From NCBI RefSeq assembly GCF_013369485.1, contig NZ_JABWEB010000001.1, forward strand, positions 434,001 to 498,000: DNA of 64,000 nt, read 5' to 3'. How positions within the stretch are numbered: the stretch's first letter is position 1; each line of letters begins with the position of its first letter. Of the stretch, positions 44,205 to 54,587 are shown piece by piece. This DNA is from Massilia sp. BJB1822 (GTDB lineage Bacteria > Pseudomonadota > Gammaproteobacteria > Burkholderiales > Burkholderiaceae_D). The notes under the pieces were generated by a model. That model was given only the letters and a program-made list of their open reading frames with translations. It made no database searches and was not told the DNA's origin. Position numbers and translations under genes: made by a program.

Positions 44205-44489
44205 GTGCCGGCGGACAGCGCTCTGCGTTTCGCCCTGGACAATATTGCCGCGCAGAGTGTTGCGCACGCCATCGCGCGCGGCTTGCAAATTATTGATGCG
44301 AAAGTATATTTCAGTAGCAGGCCGGCTTGTCTCTACGGCGAAAAGCGTTGTGGTAGAGCAAAAAAATCGTCGTTTGCATCGACAAAATGGCTGGGAAGCA
44401 ATAAGCTAGGTTACTTGCGGTCGCTCTGCGATCGTGTGTCTAAGAATTCATCATCGGCGCTGCGATCCGGCGCCGAACAGGGGATAGCC

Positions 44490-44852
44490 ATGTTATTTTT
44501 GAAATCCACGACCGTGACCAAGGCGCCGGGCATTTACGAAGTCGATATTGCCGCCAAGCCGCCTGGCAAGACCTACGGTGTCTACATGGCAACCGATCCG
44601 GACAATCCGCCCACCGCCGTGCTGGAGGCGCTGGCCGCCCTCGGCTTCCAGAACACCCACAGCTCCGGCTATGTGCATAAAGACCGCGGCAAGGTGCTCG
44701 ACCTGCATTTCCAGAAAGATGGCACCGACCTGTTCAAAGGCTGGAAAGCCGAGGAATGCGAAGCGAATATGGCTGCCATCACCAAGCTGTTCGGCGACAT
44801 CGGCATCGCTATCGCGCCGCGCGTGATGACCCTGGCCGAAGCTTACGCCTAA
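44490..44852 (+). CDS. Hypothetical protein
   Basis: A 120-residue soluble protein. It starts at an ATG with AGGGGAT upstream. The frame stays open back to 44205, but the region 44205-44489 has a much lower GC bias in its codons and a mixture of rare codons, so it is treated as the promoter region. The protein has beta strands (GIYEVDIAAKPPGKTYGVYMAT) and a helix. No known family. Confidence 0.6.
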   Translation: MLFLKSTTVTKAPGIYEVDIAAKPPGKTYGVYMATDPDNPPTAVLEALAALGFQNTHSSGYVHKDRGKVLDLHFQKDGTDLFKGWKAEECEANMAAITKLFGDIGIAIAPRVMTLAEAYA

Positions 44853-44947
44853 GTTTCCGCCGCAGGCCTAGGCCTGCACTGGCAGCGCCGCATGGCGGTT
44901 TTTCAGGATTTTGGGGCGAAGCAGCCGTTTTCGCTATGATGCGCCCT

Positions 44948-45547
44948 ATGGACCTGTTTGCCGCCGATGACGATGCGATGCAGGCCATCCCGGTCGAGGA
45001 TGGCGAACTGCGCTTTTTACAGCAGCTGAAGCTGCCCCTTCCGAATGCCGAGCTGATGCGGCGGCTGCAGGCGGAAATCGCCTGGCGCGTGGAAACCATC
45101 ATCGTCTTCGGCAAGGAGCAGGCCCAGCCGCGCCTGAGCGCCTGGTACGGCGAGGCCAGCTACACCTATTCGGGCAAGACCTTCCATCCGCTGCCCTTCA
45201 CGCCCCTGCTGCTGGATATTAAGGCCGCCGTTGAGGCCGCCAGCGGCTGCCGCTTCAACAGCGTGCTGCTCAATTATTACCGCGACGAGCGCGACAGCAT
45301 GGGTTTCCATAGCGATGATGAACCCGAGCTGGGCCGCAATCCCGCCATCGCCTCCTTCAGCCTGGGCGCCACGCGCCGTTTCATCCTCAAGCACAAGCAG
45401 CGCCCGCTCGATCTCAAACTTGATTTGACTGACGGCAGCCTGCTGCTGATGGCTGGTGCGCTGCAGCATTATTGGCGTCATGGCATCAATAAATCCAGCC
45501 GCGCCCATGGTCCACGGATTAATCTGACGTTTCGCCTGGTTCACTGA
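44948..45547 (+). CDS. AlkB-like alpha-ketoglutarate-dependent dioxygenase
   Basis: A 199-residue 2OG-Fe(II) enzyme. The Fe ligands and cosubstrate residues are in LLNYYRDERDSMGFHSDDEPELG (HxD), ASFSLGATRRFILKHK, and HYWRHGINKSSRAHGPRINLTFR (His and Arg). It repairs alkylated bases (1-methyladenine, 3-methylcytosine) by oxidation. It is the ALKBH2/3-like group of bacterial AlkB. The start could also be the ATG at 44939; the downstream one is chosen. The gene lies between a small hypothetical and an outer membrane protein gene. Confidence 0.87.
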   Translation: MDLFAADDDAMQAIPVEDGELRFLQQLKLPLPNAELMRRLQAEIAWRVETIIVFGKEQAQPRLSAWYGEASYTYSGKTFHPLPFTPLLLDIKAAVEAASGCRFNSVLLNYYRDERDSMGFHSDDEPELGRNPAIASFSLGATRRFILKHKQRPLDLKLDLTDGSLLLMAGALQHYWRHGINKSSRAHGPRINLTFRLVH

Positions 45548-45682
45548 AATTACCTTAAGATCAGCTTAATTCCATGCAATTTCAGGCAACTTGGGGCGAT
45601 CTGCCCCATTTCAAGCGCGCTTACAACTGCTAACATTTATTACTGAATCCTTCAGCCTAAGTTCATGCTGCGGTGCTATTGT

Positions 45683-45716
45683 GATCGCAATCGCAATTAC
45701 CTGAGAGATTGCGATC
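45683..45716. promoter_or_regulatory. Inverted repeat upstream of the outer-membrane protein gene
   Basis: GATCGCAATC (45683-45692), a 14-base spacer, then GATTGCGATC (45707-45716): perfect 10-bp arms 46 bases before the ATG. It may be an RNA hairpin in the 5' leader or an operator. The 215-bp intergenic region (45548-45762) is AT-rich and carries the promoter of a strongly expressed gene. Confidence 0.55.
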
Positions 45717-45762
45717 CCAGGCAATACGAACTTTTCGAAACTTTTAGCTGAAAGATCAAAAC

Positions 45763-46347
45763 ATGAAAAAGACTATTCTCGCACTTATCGCCACCGCAAC
45801 CACTCTCGGCGCGGTGACCGCGCACGCTGCTGAACCAGGCCCATACATCGGTATCGGCGGCGTGTACAACAAGAACCAGTACAACATCGCCAACGACACC
45901 ACCGGTGGCGACAAGAAGTCCAATGAATTCGGCGGCAAGATTTTCGGCGGCTACCAGATCGACAAGATGTTCGCGGTCGAAGCCGGCTACACCCAGTTCG
46001 GCAAGGAGAAGTACAACTACTCCATCGGCGCCGACAAGGGTAGCGTCGAAGCCAAGGCCAAATCCTTCTACATCGCCGGTAAGGCTGCTTACCCGATCAA
46101 CGAGCAGTTCTCCGTTTTCGGCAAGCTGGGCGTCGGCCGCAACAAGAACGACGTGAACGCAGCCGGCCTGGCCGCGAACCTGAACAACAGCGGCAACAAA
46201 ACTGCCCTGTACGCCGCGATTGGTGCCGAATATATGGTCACGCCGAAGCTTGGTCTGGAAGTGTCTTACGAGCGCTACGGCAAGAACAAAACCGACCAGG
46301 GCCGCAAAAACGGCGCTTTCGGTTTCGGCGCCCGCTACCACTTCTAA
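45763..46347 (+). CDS. Small outer-membrane beta-barrel protein (OmpA-N-like porin family)
   Basis: A 194-residue protein. Signal peptide KKTILALIATATTLGAVTAHA|AEPG, then eight predicted beta-strands with aromatic girdles (PYIGIGGVYNKNQYNI, GYQIDKMFAVEAGYTQFG) and the C-terminal Phe (GFGARYHF) recognised by Bam. It resembles an OmpA N-terminal/OmpW-like eight-strand barrel. It is Lys/Asn-rich. Strong start context and a large terminator suggest high expression. Confidence 0.88.
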   Translation: MKKTILALIATATTLGAVTAHAAEPGPYIGIGGVYNKNQYNIANDTTGGDKKSNEFGGKIFGGYQIDKMFAVEAGYTQFGKEKYNYSIGADKGSVEAKAKSFYIAGKAAYPINEQFSVFGKLGVGRNKNDVNAAGLAANLNNSGNKTALYAAIGAEYMVTPKLGLEVSYERYGKNKTDQGRKNGAFGFGARYHF

Positions 46348-46378
46348 TGATCACGCGGGTTGAATCCCGCTACCGATC

Positions 46379-46439
46379 GAGGCCGGGTGCGACAGCGCCC
46401 ATGCCTGGGGCGTGGGGCGTTGTCCCTGCGCCCGGCCTC
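46379..46439 (+). terminator. Large hairpin after the outer-membrane protein gene
   Basis: GAGGCCGGG (46379-46387) pairs with CCCGGCCTC (46431-46439), enclosing further complementary GCGCCC/GGGGCG segments; about 61 bases in all. A smaller hairpin (GCGGG at 46355, CCCGC at 46366) precedes it. No good T-run follows on the plus strand, so the element may stabilise the mRNA end. Confidence 0.6.
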
Positions 46440-46456
46440 CCCCCACTCTCCGCTTT

Positions 46457-46951
46457 TCACGTTTCCTTAGTTATTTCACAGACTACCCGCTTCAAGGGGT
46501 AGTCTATTTTTTTGAGCTTGCCTTTGAGCATGCCCTCGATGCTGGCGCTGACGGCCTGGGCGCTGTCACGGCGGTAGATGATGCGCTGGGGGAAGTCGTG
46601 CTGGGCATTTTCAAACACCACCTCGTTCTCGCTCAGACGCAGCAGCGCGAAGCTGCCCTCGGCCTCGCGCCGCGGCTTGGCCGTAAACACCAGCTGGCCC
46701 GCCTCCGTTTCCTCGATGCGCATGAATTCCCAGCCCACGGCGCGGCCGTTTTTGACTGTGCGCGCCGTGCCCAGCATGACGCCGCCGGCTGCCGTCATCC
46801 ATTGTTCGCCCGTGCCGGCCTCGCCATTCGTTTGCGTCCAGCAGCCGGCCAGCCAGTTCAGGCTGCTTAGCGAGGCCGCCTCGGCGGCGGCGGCAGAATG
46901 GATGACGCTGGCGCTGGCCAGCAGGCCCAGCAGAGATACGCATTTGTGCAT
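46457..46951 (-). CDS. DUF6265 family protein (exported)
   Basis: A 164-residue protein with a signal peptide (MHKCVSLLGLLASASVIHSAAAA). The mature part is a lipocalin-like small beta-barrel: LNWLAGCWTQTNGEAGTGEQWMTAAGGVMLGTAR, then WEFMRIEETEAGQLVF and ENAQHDFPQRIIYRR. This matches the DUF6265 family; the function is unknown, possibly binding a hydrophobic ligand in the periplasm. It follows the ettA terminator on the same strand. Confidence 0.8.
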   Translation of the reverse strand: MHKCVSLLGLLASASVIHSAAAAEAASLSSLNWLAGCWTQTNGEAGTGEQWMTAAGGVMLGTARTVKNGRAVGWEFMRIEETEAGQLVFTAKPRREAEGSFALLRLSENEVVFENAQHDFPQRIIYRRDSAQAVSASIEGMLKGKLKKIDYPLKRVVCEITKET

Positions 46952-46972
46952 GGCTGTCTCCGGAAATAAAAA

Positions 46973-46996
46973 AAGGCACGCTCTTGAGCGTGCCTT
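46973..46996 (-). terminator. Intrinsic terminator of ettA
   Basis: Perfect 11-bp stem AAGGCACGCTC / GAGCGTGCCTT with a 2-base loop. On the minus strand it is followed by a T-run (seven T's), a canonical Rho-independent terminator 15 bases after the ettA stop. It separates ettA from the DUF6265 gene. Confidence 0.92.
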
Positions 46997-47010
46997 CGAT
47001 CTTAGCCTGC

Positions 47011-48678
<1,668 letters not shown>

Positions 48679-48835
48679 TAGGAAATCTCGATTTTTTACA
48701 AAGGTCAACAAGGATACGCCAAAGCCCGGATTCCAGCCAGCACTACGCCTTGCGCTCCTGGATCCAAGCAGGAATAAATGGCGCTTTTGCAGGCGATGCC
48801 GCGGCCGCATGCGCTGCGGCCGCTCCCCGGCGCCG

Positions 48836-50738
48836 CTAGGAGCCCAGCGCCTGGCGCAACTGCGGCCCGCCATGGGTGGCCAGGTATTCGGAACCGTGGC
48901 GGCTCAGGTGCATCCAGTCCAGATACAGGATGTGCTGGCCGTCCAGCAGCTTGCAGCTTTGCGCATTGCACAACAGGGGAAAGGGGTCGAAGATGCCGAT
49001 CTGGCGCTGGGCCAGGTAGGGCAGCAACTGCTCGCGGTAAGCGCCCTCATCGTCCTGGGCCTGGCGCAGATCGCGCTGGCAGGTGTTCTTGCCATTGCCA
49101 TGCAGCGGGCGCGGAATGCAGGAGCGCGGCCGCATGCCTACCGGCGGCGGCAGCAGGACCACCACTTTCTTGCCCAAGCCCTGGTAATACTCGACCGTAC
49201 GGCGAAAGGCCGTGGCGAAGGCGGTCGCGCTTTCCTGGTGGGCAAAGCGCGCATAGTCGAAGCCGCGCGCGTACACACTCCAGTGGGCCGCCAGCAGCAC
49301 GGTCTGGATGGACGGCGTCGCCGCCACATAGGCTTGCTGCAGGCCGACCATTTCGCGGCAATACGCCGGCCCATAATCGAGCAGGGCCGGACACTGGCCC
49401 CGGCCCAGCATGCGGAAGCGCCAGCGCGTGGCCGCGCTGTGCTGCAACAGCATGCCGGTATAGCTATTCGCCATGCTGTCGCCGAGCAGCACGGCGTCGG
49501 GCGCCGCCGCGCCGGCATTGCCCGCATGGCACCAGTCTTCCGCGTCTTGCGGCCGCTGCGTGATGGCGCTGCAACTGCCGCGGTAGGGCGGCATGAAGTC
49601 GTTGGCGGCCAGCAGGCTGTGCATGGCTTGCTGGCCCGGCCCGGTCTGCGCCGGCGGGAACAGGCTGAATAGGCCGAGCGCGGCCAGGCTGGCGGCCAGG
49701 GCGCCCGTCAGGCGCCAGCCCGGCCGGCCACGGCGCAGCGGCTGTTCGACATAGCGCCAGGTCAGCCAGGCCAGCAGGAAACTCAGCACCAGGGCCAGAT
49801 TGCGCTCGCTGTTCGGCAAGTCGTCGATGATGCGTGAGAAGGCCAGCAGCGGCCAGTGCCACAGATACAGGGGATAGCTGATCAGCCCGACCCAGACCAG
49901 GGGCCGCGCCGCCAGCAGGCGCCGGTTGATCCAGGCTTGCGGCCCGGCCGCCAGCAACAGCAGCGCCCCGCTCACCGGCAACAGGGCGCGCCAGCCCGGA
50001 TAGCCGGCCCCGCCCTGCAGCCCGCCATAGGCCAGCAGCAGCAAGCCCAGGCCCAGCAGCGCGGCCAGATCGCGGCTGCGGCCCGCCAGCGCCGGCGCGC
50101 TGGTGGCAGGCGAGCGCCGCGCCGGCCAGCAATTCCCAGGCGCGCGCCTGCGGCGCGAAGAAGGCCGTCGTGGGCTGGTTGGCCGTCAGGTAGAGGTTGG
50201 CGACGAAGGACAGCAGGCCGAGCAGTGCGATCAGCCAGGCTGGCCGTAAGCGCCAGCGGGCCGCCGCCAGCAGCAGCAGCGGATACAGCAGATAGAACTG
50301 CTCTTCGATCGAGAGCGACCACAGGTGCAGCAGCGGCTTGTGTTCGGACAGGGTGTCGAAATACCCCGTCTCCCGCCACAGCTGGAAATTTTGCAGGAAC
50401 ACGGCGCCGGCGCTGGCGTGGCGGCTCAGCTGGGCAAACTCATCGGGCAGCAGGTCGAGCCAGCCGAACGCCAAGCAGGCCAGCAGCACCAGGATCAGGG
50501 CGGGAAACAGGCGGCGGATGCGCGCGCCATAAAAGCGCAGCAGGCTGAAGTCGCCGCGCGCCTGGGCTTGCAGGATCAGGCCGGTGATCAGGAAACCGGA
50601 AATGACGAAAAACACATCGACGCCGGCAAAACCGCCCGGCAGACGCTGCGGCATGGCATGGAAGAACAGGACGGGCAGGATGGCAAGGGCACGTAAGCCG
50701 TCGATGTCGGCGCGGTAGGCCAGGGACTGCTGTTGCAT
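48836..50738 (-). pseudogene. OafA-type acyltransferase with SGNH domain, broken by a frameshift
   Basis: The first part (start 50738; YRADIDGLRALAILPVLFFHA, GVDVFFVISGFLITGLI, SLSIEEQFYLLYP) is the membrane acyltransferase-3 domain. The last part (RPLVWVGLISYPLYLWHWPLL to the stop at 48836) is in another frame and holds the rest of the membrane domain and the SGNH esterase domain (AVLLGDSMANSYTG; DWMHLSRHGSEY). The total of 1903 bases is not a multiple of three. The switch lies between about 50080 and 50115, equal to one extra base (or two missing). The intended ~633-residue enzyme would O-acetylate cell-surface sugars. Sequencing error or real mutation cannot be told apart. Confidence 0.8.
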
Positions 50739-50867
50739 GGGCTGCTGTTGAAAATTAATGATAGGCAATATTTTGCCATAGAGATACGCCCCAGCCCGGA
50801 CCCAGTGCGCCATACACTTGGTCGCCGCTGTGTCAAAATATTAATAAATAGACATTTTTTTGCTGAT

Positions 50868-51000
50868 ATGCTGCAGCACGCGCTTCCTTACCGCGCCGAT
50901 CTTGACGGCTAGCGGACCCAGCCGTCATGGTTCCGAATACCTGACGGCCCACGGCCCACGGCCCACGGCGCCGCGCAGCTGCGGCAGGCGCTCGGCGCGC
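50868..51000 (+). pseudogene. Collapsed remnant of a second acyltransferase gene (both ends only)
   Basis: On the plus strand, an ATG at 50868 starts MLQHALPYRADLDG, resembling the N-terminus MQQQSLAYRADIDGL of the neighbouring acyltransferase. After a stop codon, the DNA from ~50912 (AGCCGTCATGGTTCCGAATA) matches that gene's last ~25 codons (SRHGSEYLATHGGPQLRQALG). Between them about 1.8 kb of coding sequence is missing. Three tandem copies of the 7-base unit CGGCCCA (50945-50965) interrupt the C-terminal part. This fills the 262-bp gap 50739-51000 between the acyltransferase and rarD. Confidence 0.72.
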
Positions 51001-51879
51001 TCAGGTAGCGGCGCGCCGACTGGCCCACCAGCCCTCGGCCATATACAGGGCCAGGGCGCTCCAGATCACGATGAAGCCGGCCAGGCGCTCGGACGAGAAG
51101 GCTTCATGGAAGACGAACATGCCGAGCAGCATCTGCATGGTGGGCGAGATGTATTGCAGCATGCCCAGTACCGACAGCGGAATGCGGCGCGCGCCGGCTG
51201 CAAACAGCAGCAGCGGAATGGCGGTGATCGGCCCGGCCGCCGCCAGCAGCCAGCGCATGGCGCTGCTGTCCGTGTTGAGGAAGGTATTCGCGCCATGCAG
51301 CGTGAGCCAGACGACATAGCCGGCCGCCAGCGGGAACAGCAGCAAGGTTTCGAAGGACAAGCCTTCCAGCGCCGCTAGCGCGGCCGTCTTGCGCAGCAGG
51401 CCATAGCCGCCGAAGGAAATGCCCAGCAGCAGGGCGATCCAGGGCAGTTGCCCGGCCTGCCAGGTCAGCCACAGCACGCCGCTGGCCGCCACGCCGATGG
51501 CCAGCCACTGGCCGCGCCGCAATTTTTCCTTCAGCACCAGCAAGCCCAGCAGCACATTGAACAGGGGATTGATGAAATAGCCGAGGCTGGCGTCGATCAC
51601 ATGGCCATTGTTAACAGCCCAGATATACACAAACCAGTTCGCGCTCAGCAGCAGGGAACTGGCGATAAAGCTGGCCAGCACCTTGGGCTGGCGCAGCACC
51701 GCGCCCAGCCAGCTCCACTGGCGCCGCAGCAAAAGTACGATGAGGAGGAAGACCAGGGACCACAGCATGCGGTGCGCCAGGATTTCCATGGCCGGCATGG
51801 CGCCCAGGGCGTGGAAATATAGGGGAAACAAGCCCCAGCACAAAAAGGCCAGGACTGCGTACAGGATGCCGGTGTTCAT
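51001..51879 (-). CDS. rarD: EamA family transporter RarD
   Basis: A 292-residue ten-helix membrane protein of the drug/metabolite transporter superfamily. LYAVLAFLCWGLFPLYFHALGAMPAMEILAHRMLWSLVF matches the RarD N-terminus, and ANWFVYIWAVNNGHVIDASLGYFINPLFNVLLG the conserved middle; ISPTMQMLLGMFVFHEAF the C-terminal part. RarD is named from chloramphenicol sensitivity; the physiological substrate is unknown. Its stop touches the acyltransferase remnant. Confidence 0.9.
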   Translation of the reverse strand: MNTGILYAVLAFLCWGLFPLYFHALGAMPAMEILAHRMLWSLVFLLIVLLLRRQWSWLGAVLRQPKVLASFIASSLLLSANWFVYIWAVNNGHVIDASLGYFINPLFNVLLGLLVLKEKLRRGQWLAIGVAASGVLWLTWQAGQLPWIALLLGISFGGYGLLRKTAALAALEGLSFETLLLFPLAAGYVVWLTLHGANTFLNTDSSAMRWLLAAAGPITAIPLLLFAAGARRIPLSVLGMLQYISPTMQMLLGMFVFHEAFSSERLAGFIVIWSALALYMAEGWWASRRAAT

Positions 51880-52066
51880 GGTTGCGCGCAAAAGACGGTG
51901 GGCGGAACCTGGAATTATCGCGGAAATGCACAATTGGCGCTGAGCAGCCCCGCCCGGGGCTAGAATGGGATGCTTGGAGCGGCCGCCGCAGCCGTGGCAA
52001 AATCGCTTGCAAATTGCATACACATCTTTTATTGTGCGATGCACCATAACAAAATCGGGTGAGAAC

Positions 52067-53947
52067 TTGACGTCGCAACAACATAAAAAAAGCAGCCTCG
52101 TCGCACTGACGCTGGCGGCCGTCGGTATCGTGTATGGCGATATCGGCACCAGCCCCCTGTACACCCTGAAGACCGTGTTCGATCCGCAGCACGGCCTGGC
52201 GCTGAACGCCCCCAATCTGATCGGCATCGTCTCCCTGATCTTCTGGGGACTGACCATCATCGTGTCGCTCAAATACGTGACCCTGGTGCTGCGCGCCGAC
52301 AACCGCGGCGAGGGCGGCATCATGGCCCTGATGGCGCTGGCCCTGTCCTCGGTCAGCCGCCATTCGCGCTGGCATACCGTGCTGCTGCTGGTGGGCGTGT
52401 TCGGCGCCACCCTGTTCTATGGCGACAGCGTGATCACGCCCGCCATTTCGGTGCTGTCGGCTATCGAGGGCCTGGAAGTGGCCACACCGGCCTTCAGCCC
52501 CTACGTGGTGCCGCTCACCATCATCGTGCTGGTGGCCCTGTACGCGGTGCAGTCGCACGGCACGGCCGGCATCGGGCGCTGGTTCGCGCCGGTGATGGTG
52601 GTTTGGTTCATTGCGCTGTCGGTGATGGGCGTCATCAATATCGTCAAGTCGCCGGCCATCCTGGCCGCCCTCAATCCCTGGCACGCCCTGGTCTTCATGT
52701 ACGAGAACCGGCTGATCGCCTTCGTCGCCCTGGGTGCCGTGGTGCTGTCCCTGACCGGCGCCGAAGCCCTGTATGCCGATATGGGCCACTTCGGCAAAAA
52801 GCCGATCCGCACCGCCTGGTTCATGATCGTGTTCCCGGCCCTGGCCCTGAATTATCTGGGGCAGGGCGGTTTGCTGCTGGCCCATCCCGAGGCCGTCACC
52901 AATCCTTTCTATCAGCAGCTGGGCGCCTGGAGCGTGTATCCGCTGGTGATCCTGTCCACCATGGCGACCGTGATCGCCTCGCAGGCGACCATTTCCGGCA
53001 CCTTCTCCATGACCAAGCAGGCCATCGCCCTCGGCCTGCTGCCGCGCATGCGCATCTGCCATACCTCGGAAAGCGAAATCGGCCAGATCTATATTCCGGC
53101 CGTGAACTGGCTGCAGCTGGCCGTGGTGCTGCTGGCCGTGGTCGGTTTCGGCTCCTCGGAAAACCTGGCCGCCGCCTACGGCATCGCCGTCACCGCGACC
53201 ATGCTGGCCACCACCATCCTGACCTTCTTCGTGATCCGCTATCGCTGGAAGCTTCCGCTGCTGCTGTGCTTTGCCGCCACCGGCTTCTTCATCGTGATCG
53301 ACATCATGCTGTTCTCGGCCAGCACGCTGAAGCTGTTCCATGGCGGCTGGTTCCCGCTGCTCCTGGGCGGCATCCTGTTCACCACTATGCTGACCTGGCG
53401 CACCGGCCGCCAGCTGGTGTTCAAGAACCTGGAAAAGCACGCGATTCCGCTGGAAGACTTCCTCAATTCCCTGTTCATGGCGCCGCCGCTGCGCGTGCCG
53501 GGCACCGCCATCTTCCTGCGCGGCGAGAGCGACGGCGTGCCGCATGCGATGCTGCATAACCTTTCGCACAACAAGGTGCTGCATGAACGCGTGGTCTTCT
53601 TCACCATCCATATCGTGGAAGAACCCTGGGTGCCGCCGGCCGAACAGGTGCGCATCACGCCTTTGGGCCACGACTGCTACCAGCTGAATGTGTACTATGG
53701 CTTCAAGGACGAAGCCGATATTCCGAAGGTGCTGGAGATGTGCGCCGAGCATGGCCTGCAGTTCGAGATGATGGAGACTTCCTTCTTTATCGCGCGCCAG
53801 ACTGTGATCTCGGCGCCCGGCGCCGGCATGGCCCCATGGCGCGAGCATCTGTTCGTGGCCATGTCGCGCAATGCGCGCGGCGCCGCCGATTACTATCAGA
53901 TTCCAACCAACCGCGTGATCGAACTGGGCACGCAGGTGGAAATTTGA
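52067..53947 (+). CDS. kup: Low-affinity potassium transporter Kup
   Basis: A 626-residue potassium/proton symporter. ALTLAAVGIVYGDIGTSPLYTLKTVF is the family start, GGIMALMALALSS and FYGDSVITPAISVLSAIEGLEV the ion path, and ~12 transmembrane helices end near residue 455 before a cytoplasmic C-terminal domain. The start is the TTG at 52067 (GGTGAG just upstream), giving a length close to E. coli Kup (622). The upstream in-frame extension is not homologous. Confidence 0.92.
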   Translation: MTSQQHKKSSLVALTLAAVGIVYGDIGTSPLYTLKTVFDPQHGLALNAPNLIGIVSLIFWGLTIIVSLKYVTLVLRADNRGEGGIMALMALALSSVSRHSRWHTVLLLVGVFGATLFYGDSVITPAISVLSAIEGLEVATPAFSPYVVPLTIIVLVALYAVQSHGTAGIGRWFAPVMVVWFIALSVMGVINIVKSPAILAALNPWHALVFMYENRLIAFVALGAVVLSLTGAEALYADMGHFGKKPIRTAWFMIVFPALALNYLGQGGLLLAHPEAVTNPFYQQLGAWSVYPLVILSTMATVIASQATISGTFSMTKQAIALGLLPRMRICHTSESEIGQIYIPAVNWLQLAVVLLAVVGFGSSENLAAAYGIAVTATMLATTILTFFVIRYRWKLPLLLCFAATGFFIVIDIMLFSASTLKLFHGGWFPLLLGGILFTTMLTWRTGRQLVFKNLEKHAIPLEDFLNSLFMAPPLRVPGTAIFLRGESDGVPHAMLHNLSHNKVLHERVVFFTIHIVEEPWVPPAEQVRITPLGHDCYQLNVYYGFKDEADIPKVLEMCAEHGLQFEMMETSFFIARQTVISAPGAGMAPWREHLFVAMSRNARGAADYYQIPTNRVIELGTQVEI

Positions 53948-54072
53948 GACATAAATTTTGTAAGAAAATGTACTTTTAAATCCCGCCCGGGGCAGTCTGC
54001 TAAACTGCTGCTCCGATCGGCGCACGGATGCGTGTGCGACCACTCCGACATCCAGTAAAACAGAAGGCGAAG

Positions 54073-54525
54073 ATGAACTCGATTTTCAAACAGATTGCTA
54101 CCCTGGCATGTGCGCTGGCTCTCGCGGCCTGCGGCGGCGCCAAAGACTATTCCGAACCCGTGGTCCTGGACCCGCTGACCCAGGTCGCCGAGCTGACCAA
54201 GACCGACATCGCTGTCGGCAGCGGCAACCCGGTGGTCAACGGCGACCGCGTCGACGTGCGCTACGTGACTTATATCTACAACCGCGATGCGGTGGACAAG
54301 AAAGGCGTCAAACTGGACGAAGGCCAGTTGAGCGTTCCGCTGGGCGCCGGCAATAACTATGTGCCTGGCTTTGAAATGGGCATTCTCGGCATGCGTCTCG
54401 GCGGCAAGCGCCTGGTCGCAGTGCCTAGCGCCCTGGCTTACGGCCCGAACGGCCGTTCGCCTAACGTGCCGCCGAATACCGGCCTGTTGTTCCAGTTCGA
54501 GCTGGTGAGCGTCTACCCGAAATAA
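54073..54525 (+). CDS. FKBP-type peptidyl-prolyl isomerase, lipoprotein
   Basis: A 150-residue lipoprotein: signal ATLACALALAAC with a lipobox ending at Cys20. The FKBP domain has VNGDRVDVRYVTYIYNRDAVDKKG, GAGNNYVPGFEMGILGMRLGGKRLVAVPSALAYGP and FQFELVSVYPK. It catalyses proline cis-trans isomerisation in the periplasm. Several usual aromatic active-site residues are replaced (for example no W at the pocket base), so activity may be weak. Followed by a terminator. Confidence 0.85.
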   Translation: MNSIFKQIATLACALALAACGGAKDYSEPVVLDPLTQVAELTKTDIAVGSGNPVVNGDRVDVRYVTYIYNRDAVDKKGVKLDEGQLSVPLGAGNNYVPGFEMGILGMRLGGKRLVAVPSALAYGPNGRSPNVPPNTGLLFQFELVSVYPK

Positions 54526-54544
54526 GCCGCAAGGCTTGAACGAG

Positions 54545-54568
54545 AAGGGCGACCCGAGGGCCGCCCTT
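54545..54568 (+). terminator. Intrinsic terminator after the FKBP gene
   Basis: AAGGGCG (54545-54551) and CGCCCTT (54562-54568) form a 7-bp stem, extended by internal CCC/GGG pairs, followed by TCTTATTT. It sits 20 bases after the FKBP stop and 20 before the convergent permease stop. Confidence 0.75.
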
Positions 54569-54587
54569 CTTATTTCCGGCCCGTGCT

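Noticed and set aside
48801..48823. GCGGCCGCA/TGCGGCCGC hairpin after the acyltransferase as a terminator
   Set aside because: The stem is perfect but no T-run follows on the minus strand, so it was not listed as a terminator.
51965..52066. N-terminal extension of Kup by 34 residues
   Set aside because: Not part of the Kup family start and without a good ribosome site; the TTG at 52067 gives normal length.
51611..54043. 810-residue open frame antisense to kup
   Set aside because: Composition (His/Gln/Gly-rich) is typical of a shadow of a GC-rich membrane protein gene; kup has full family motifs.
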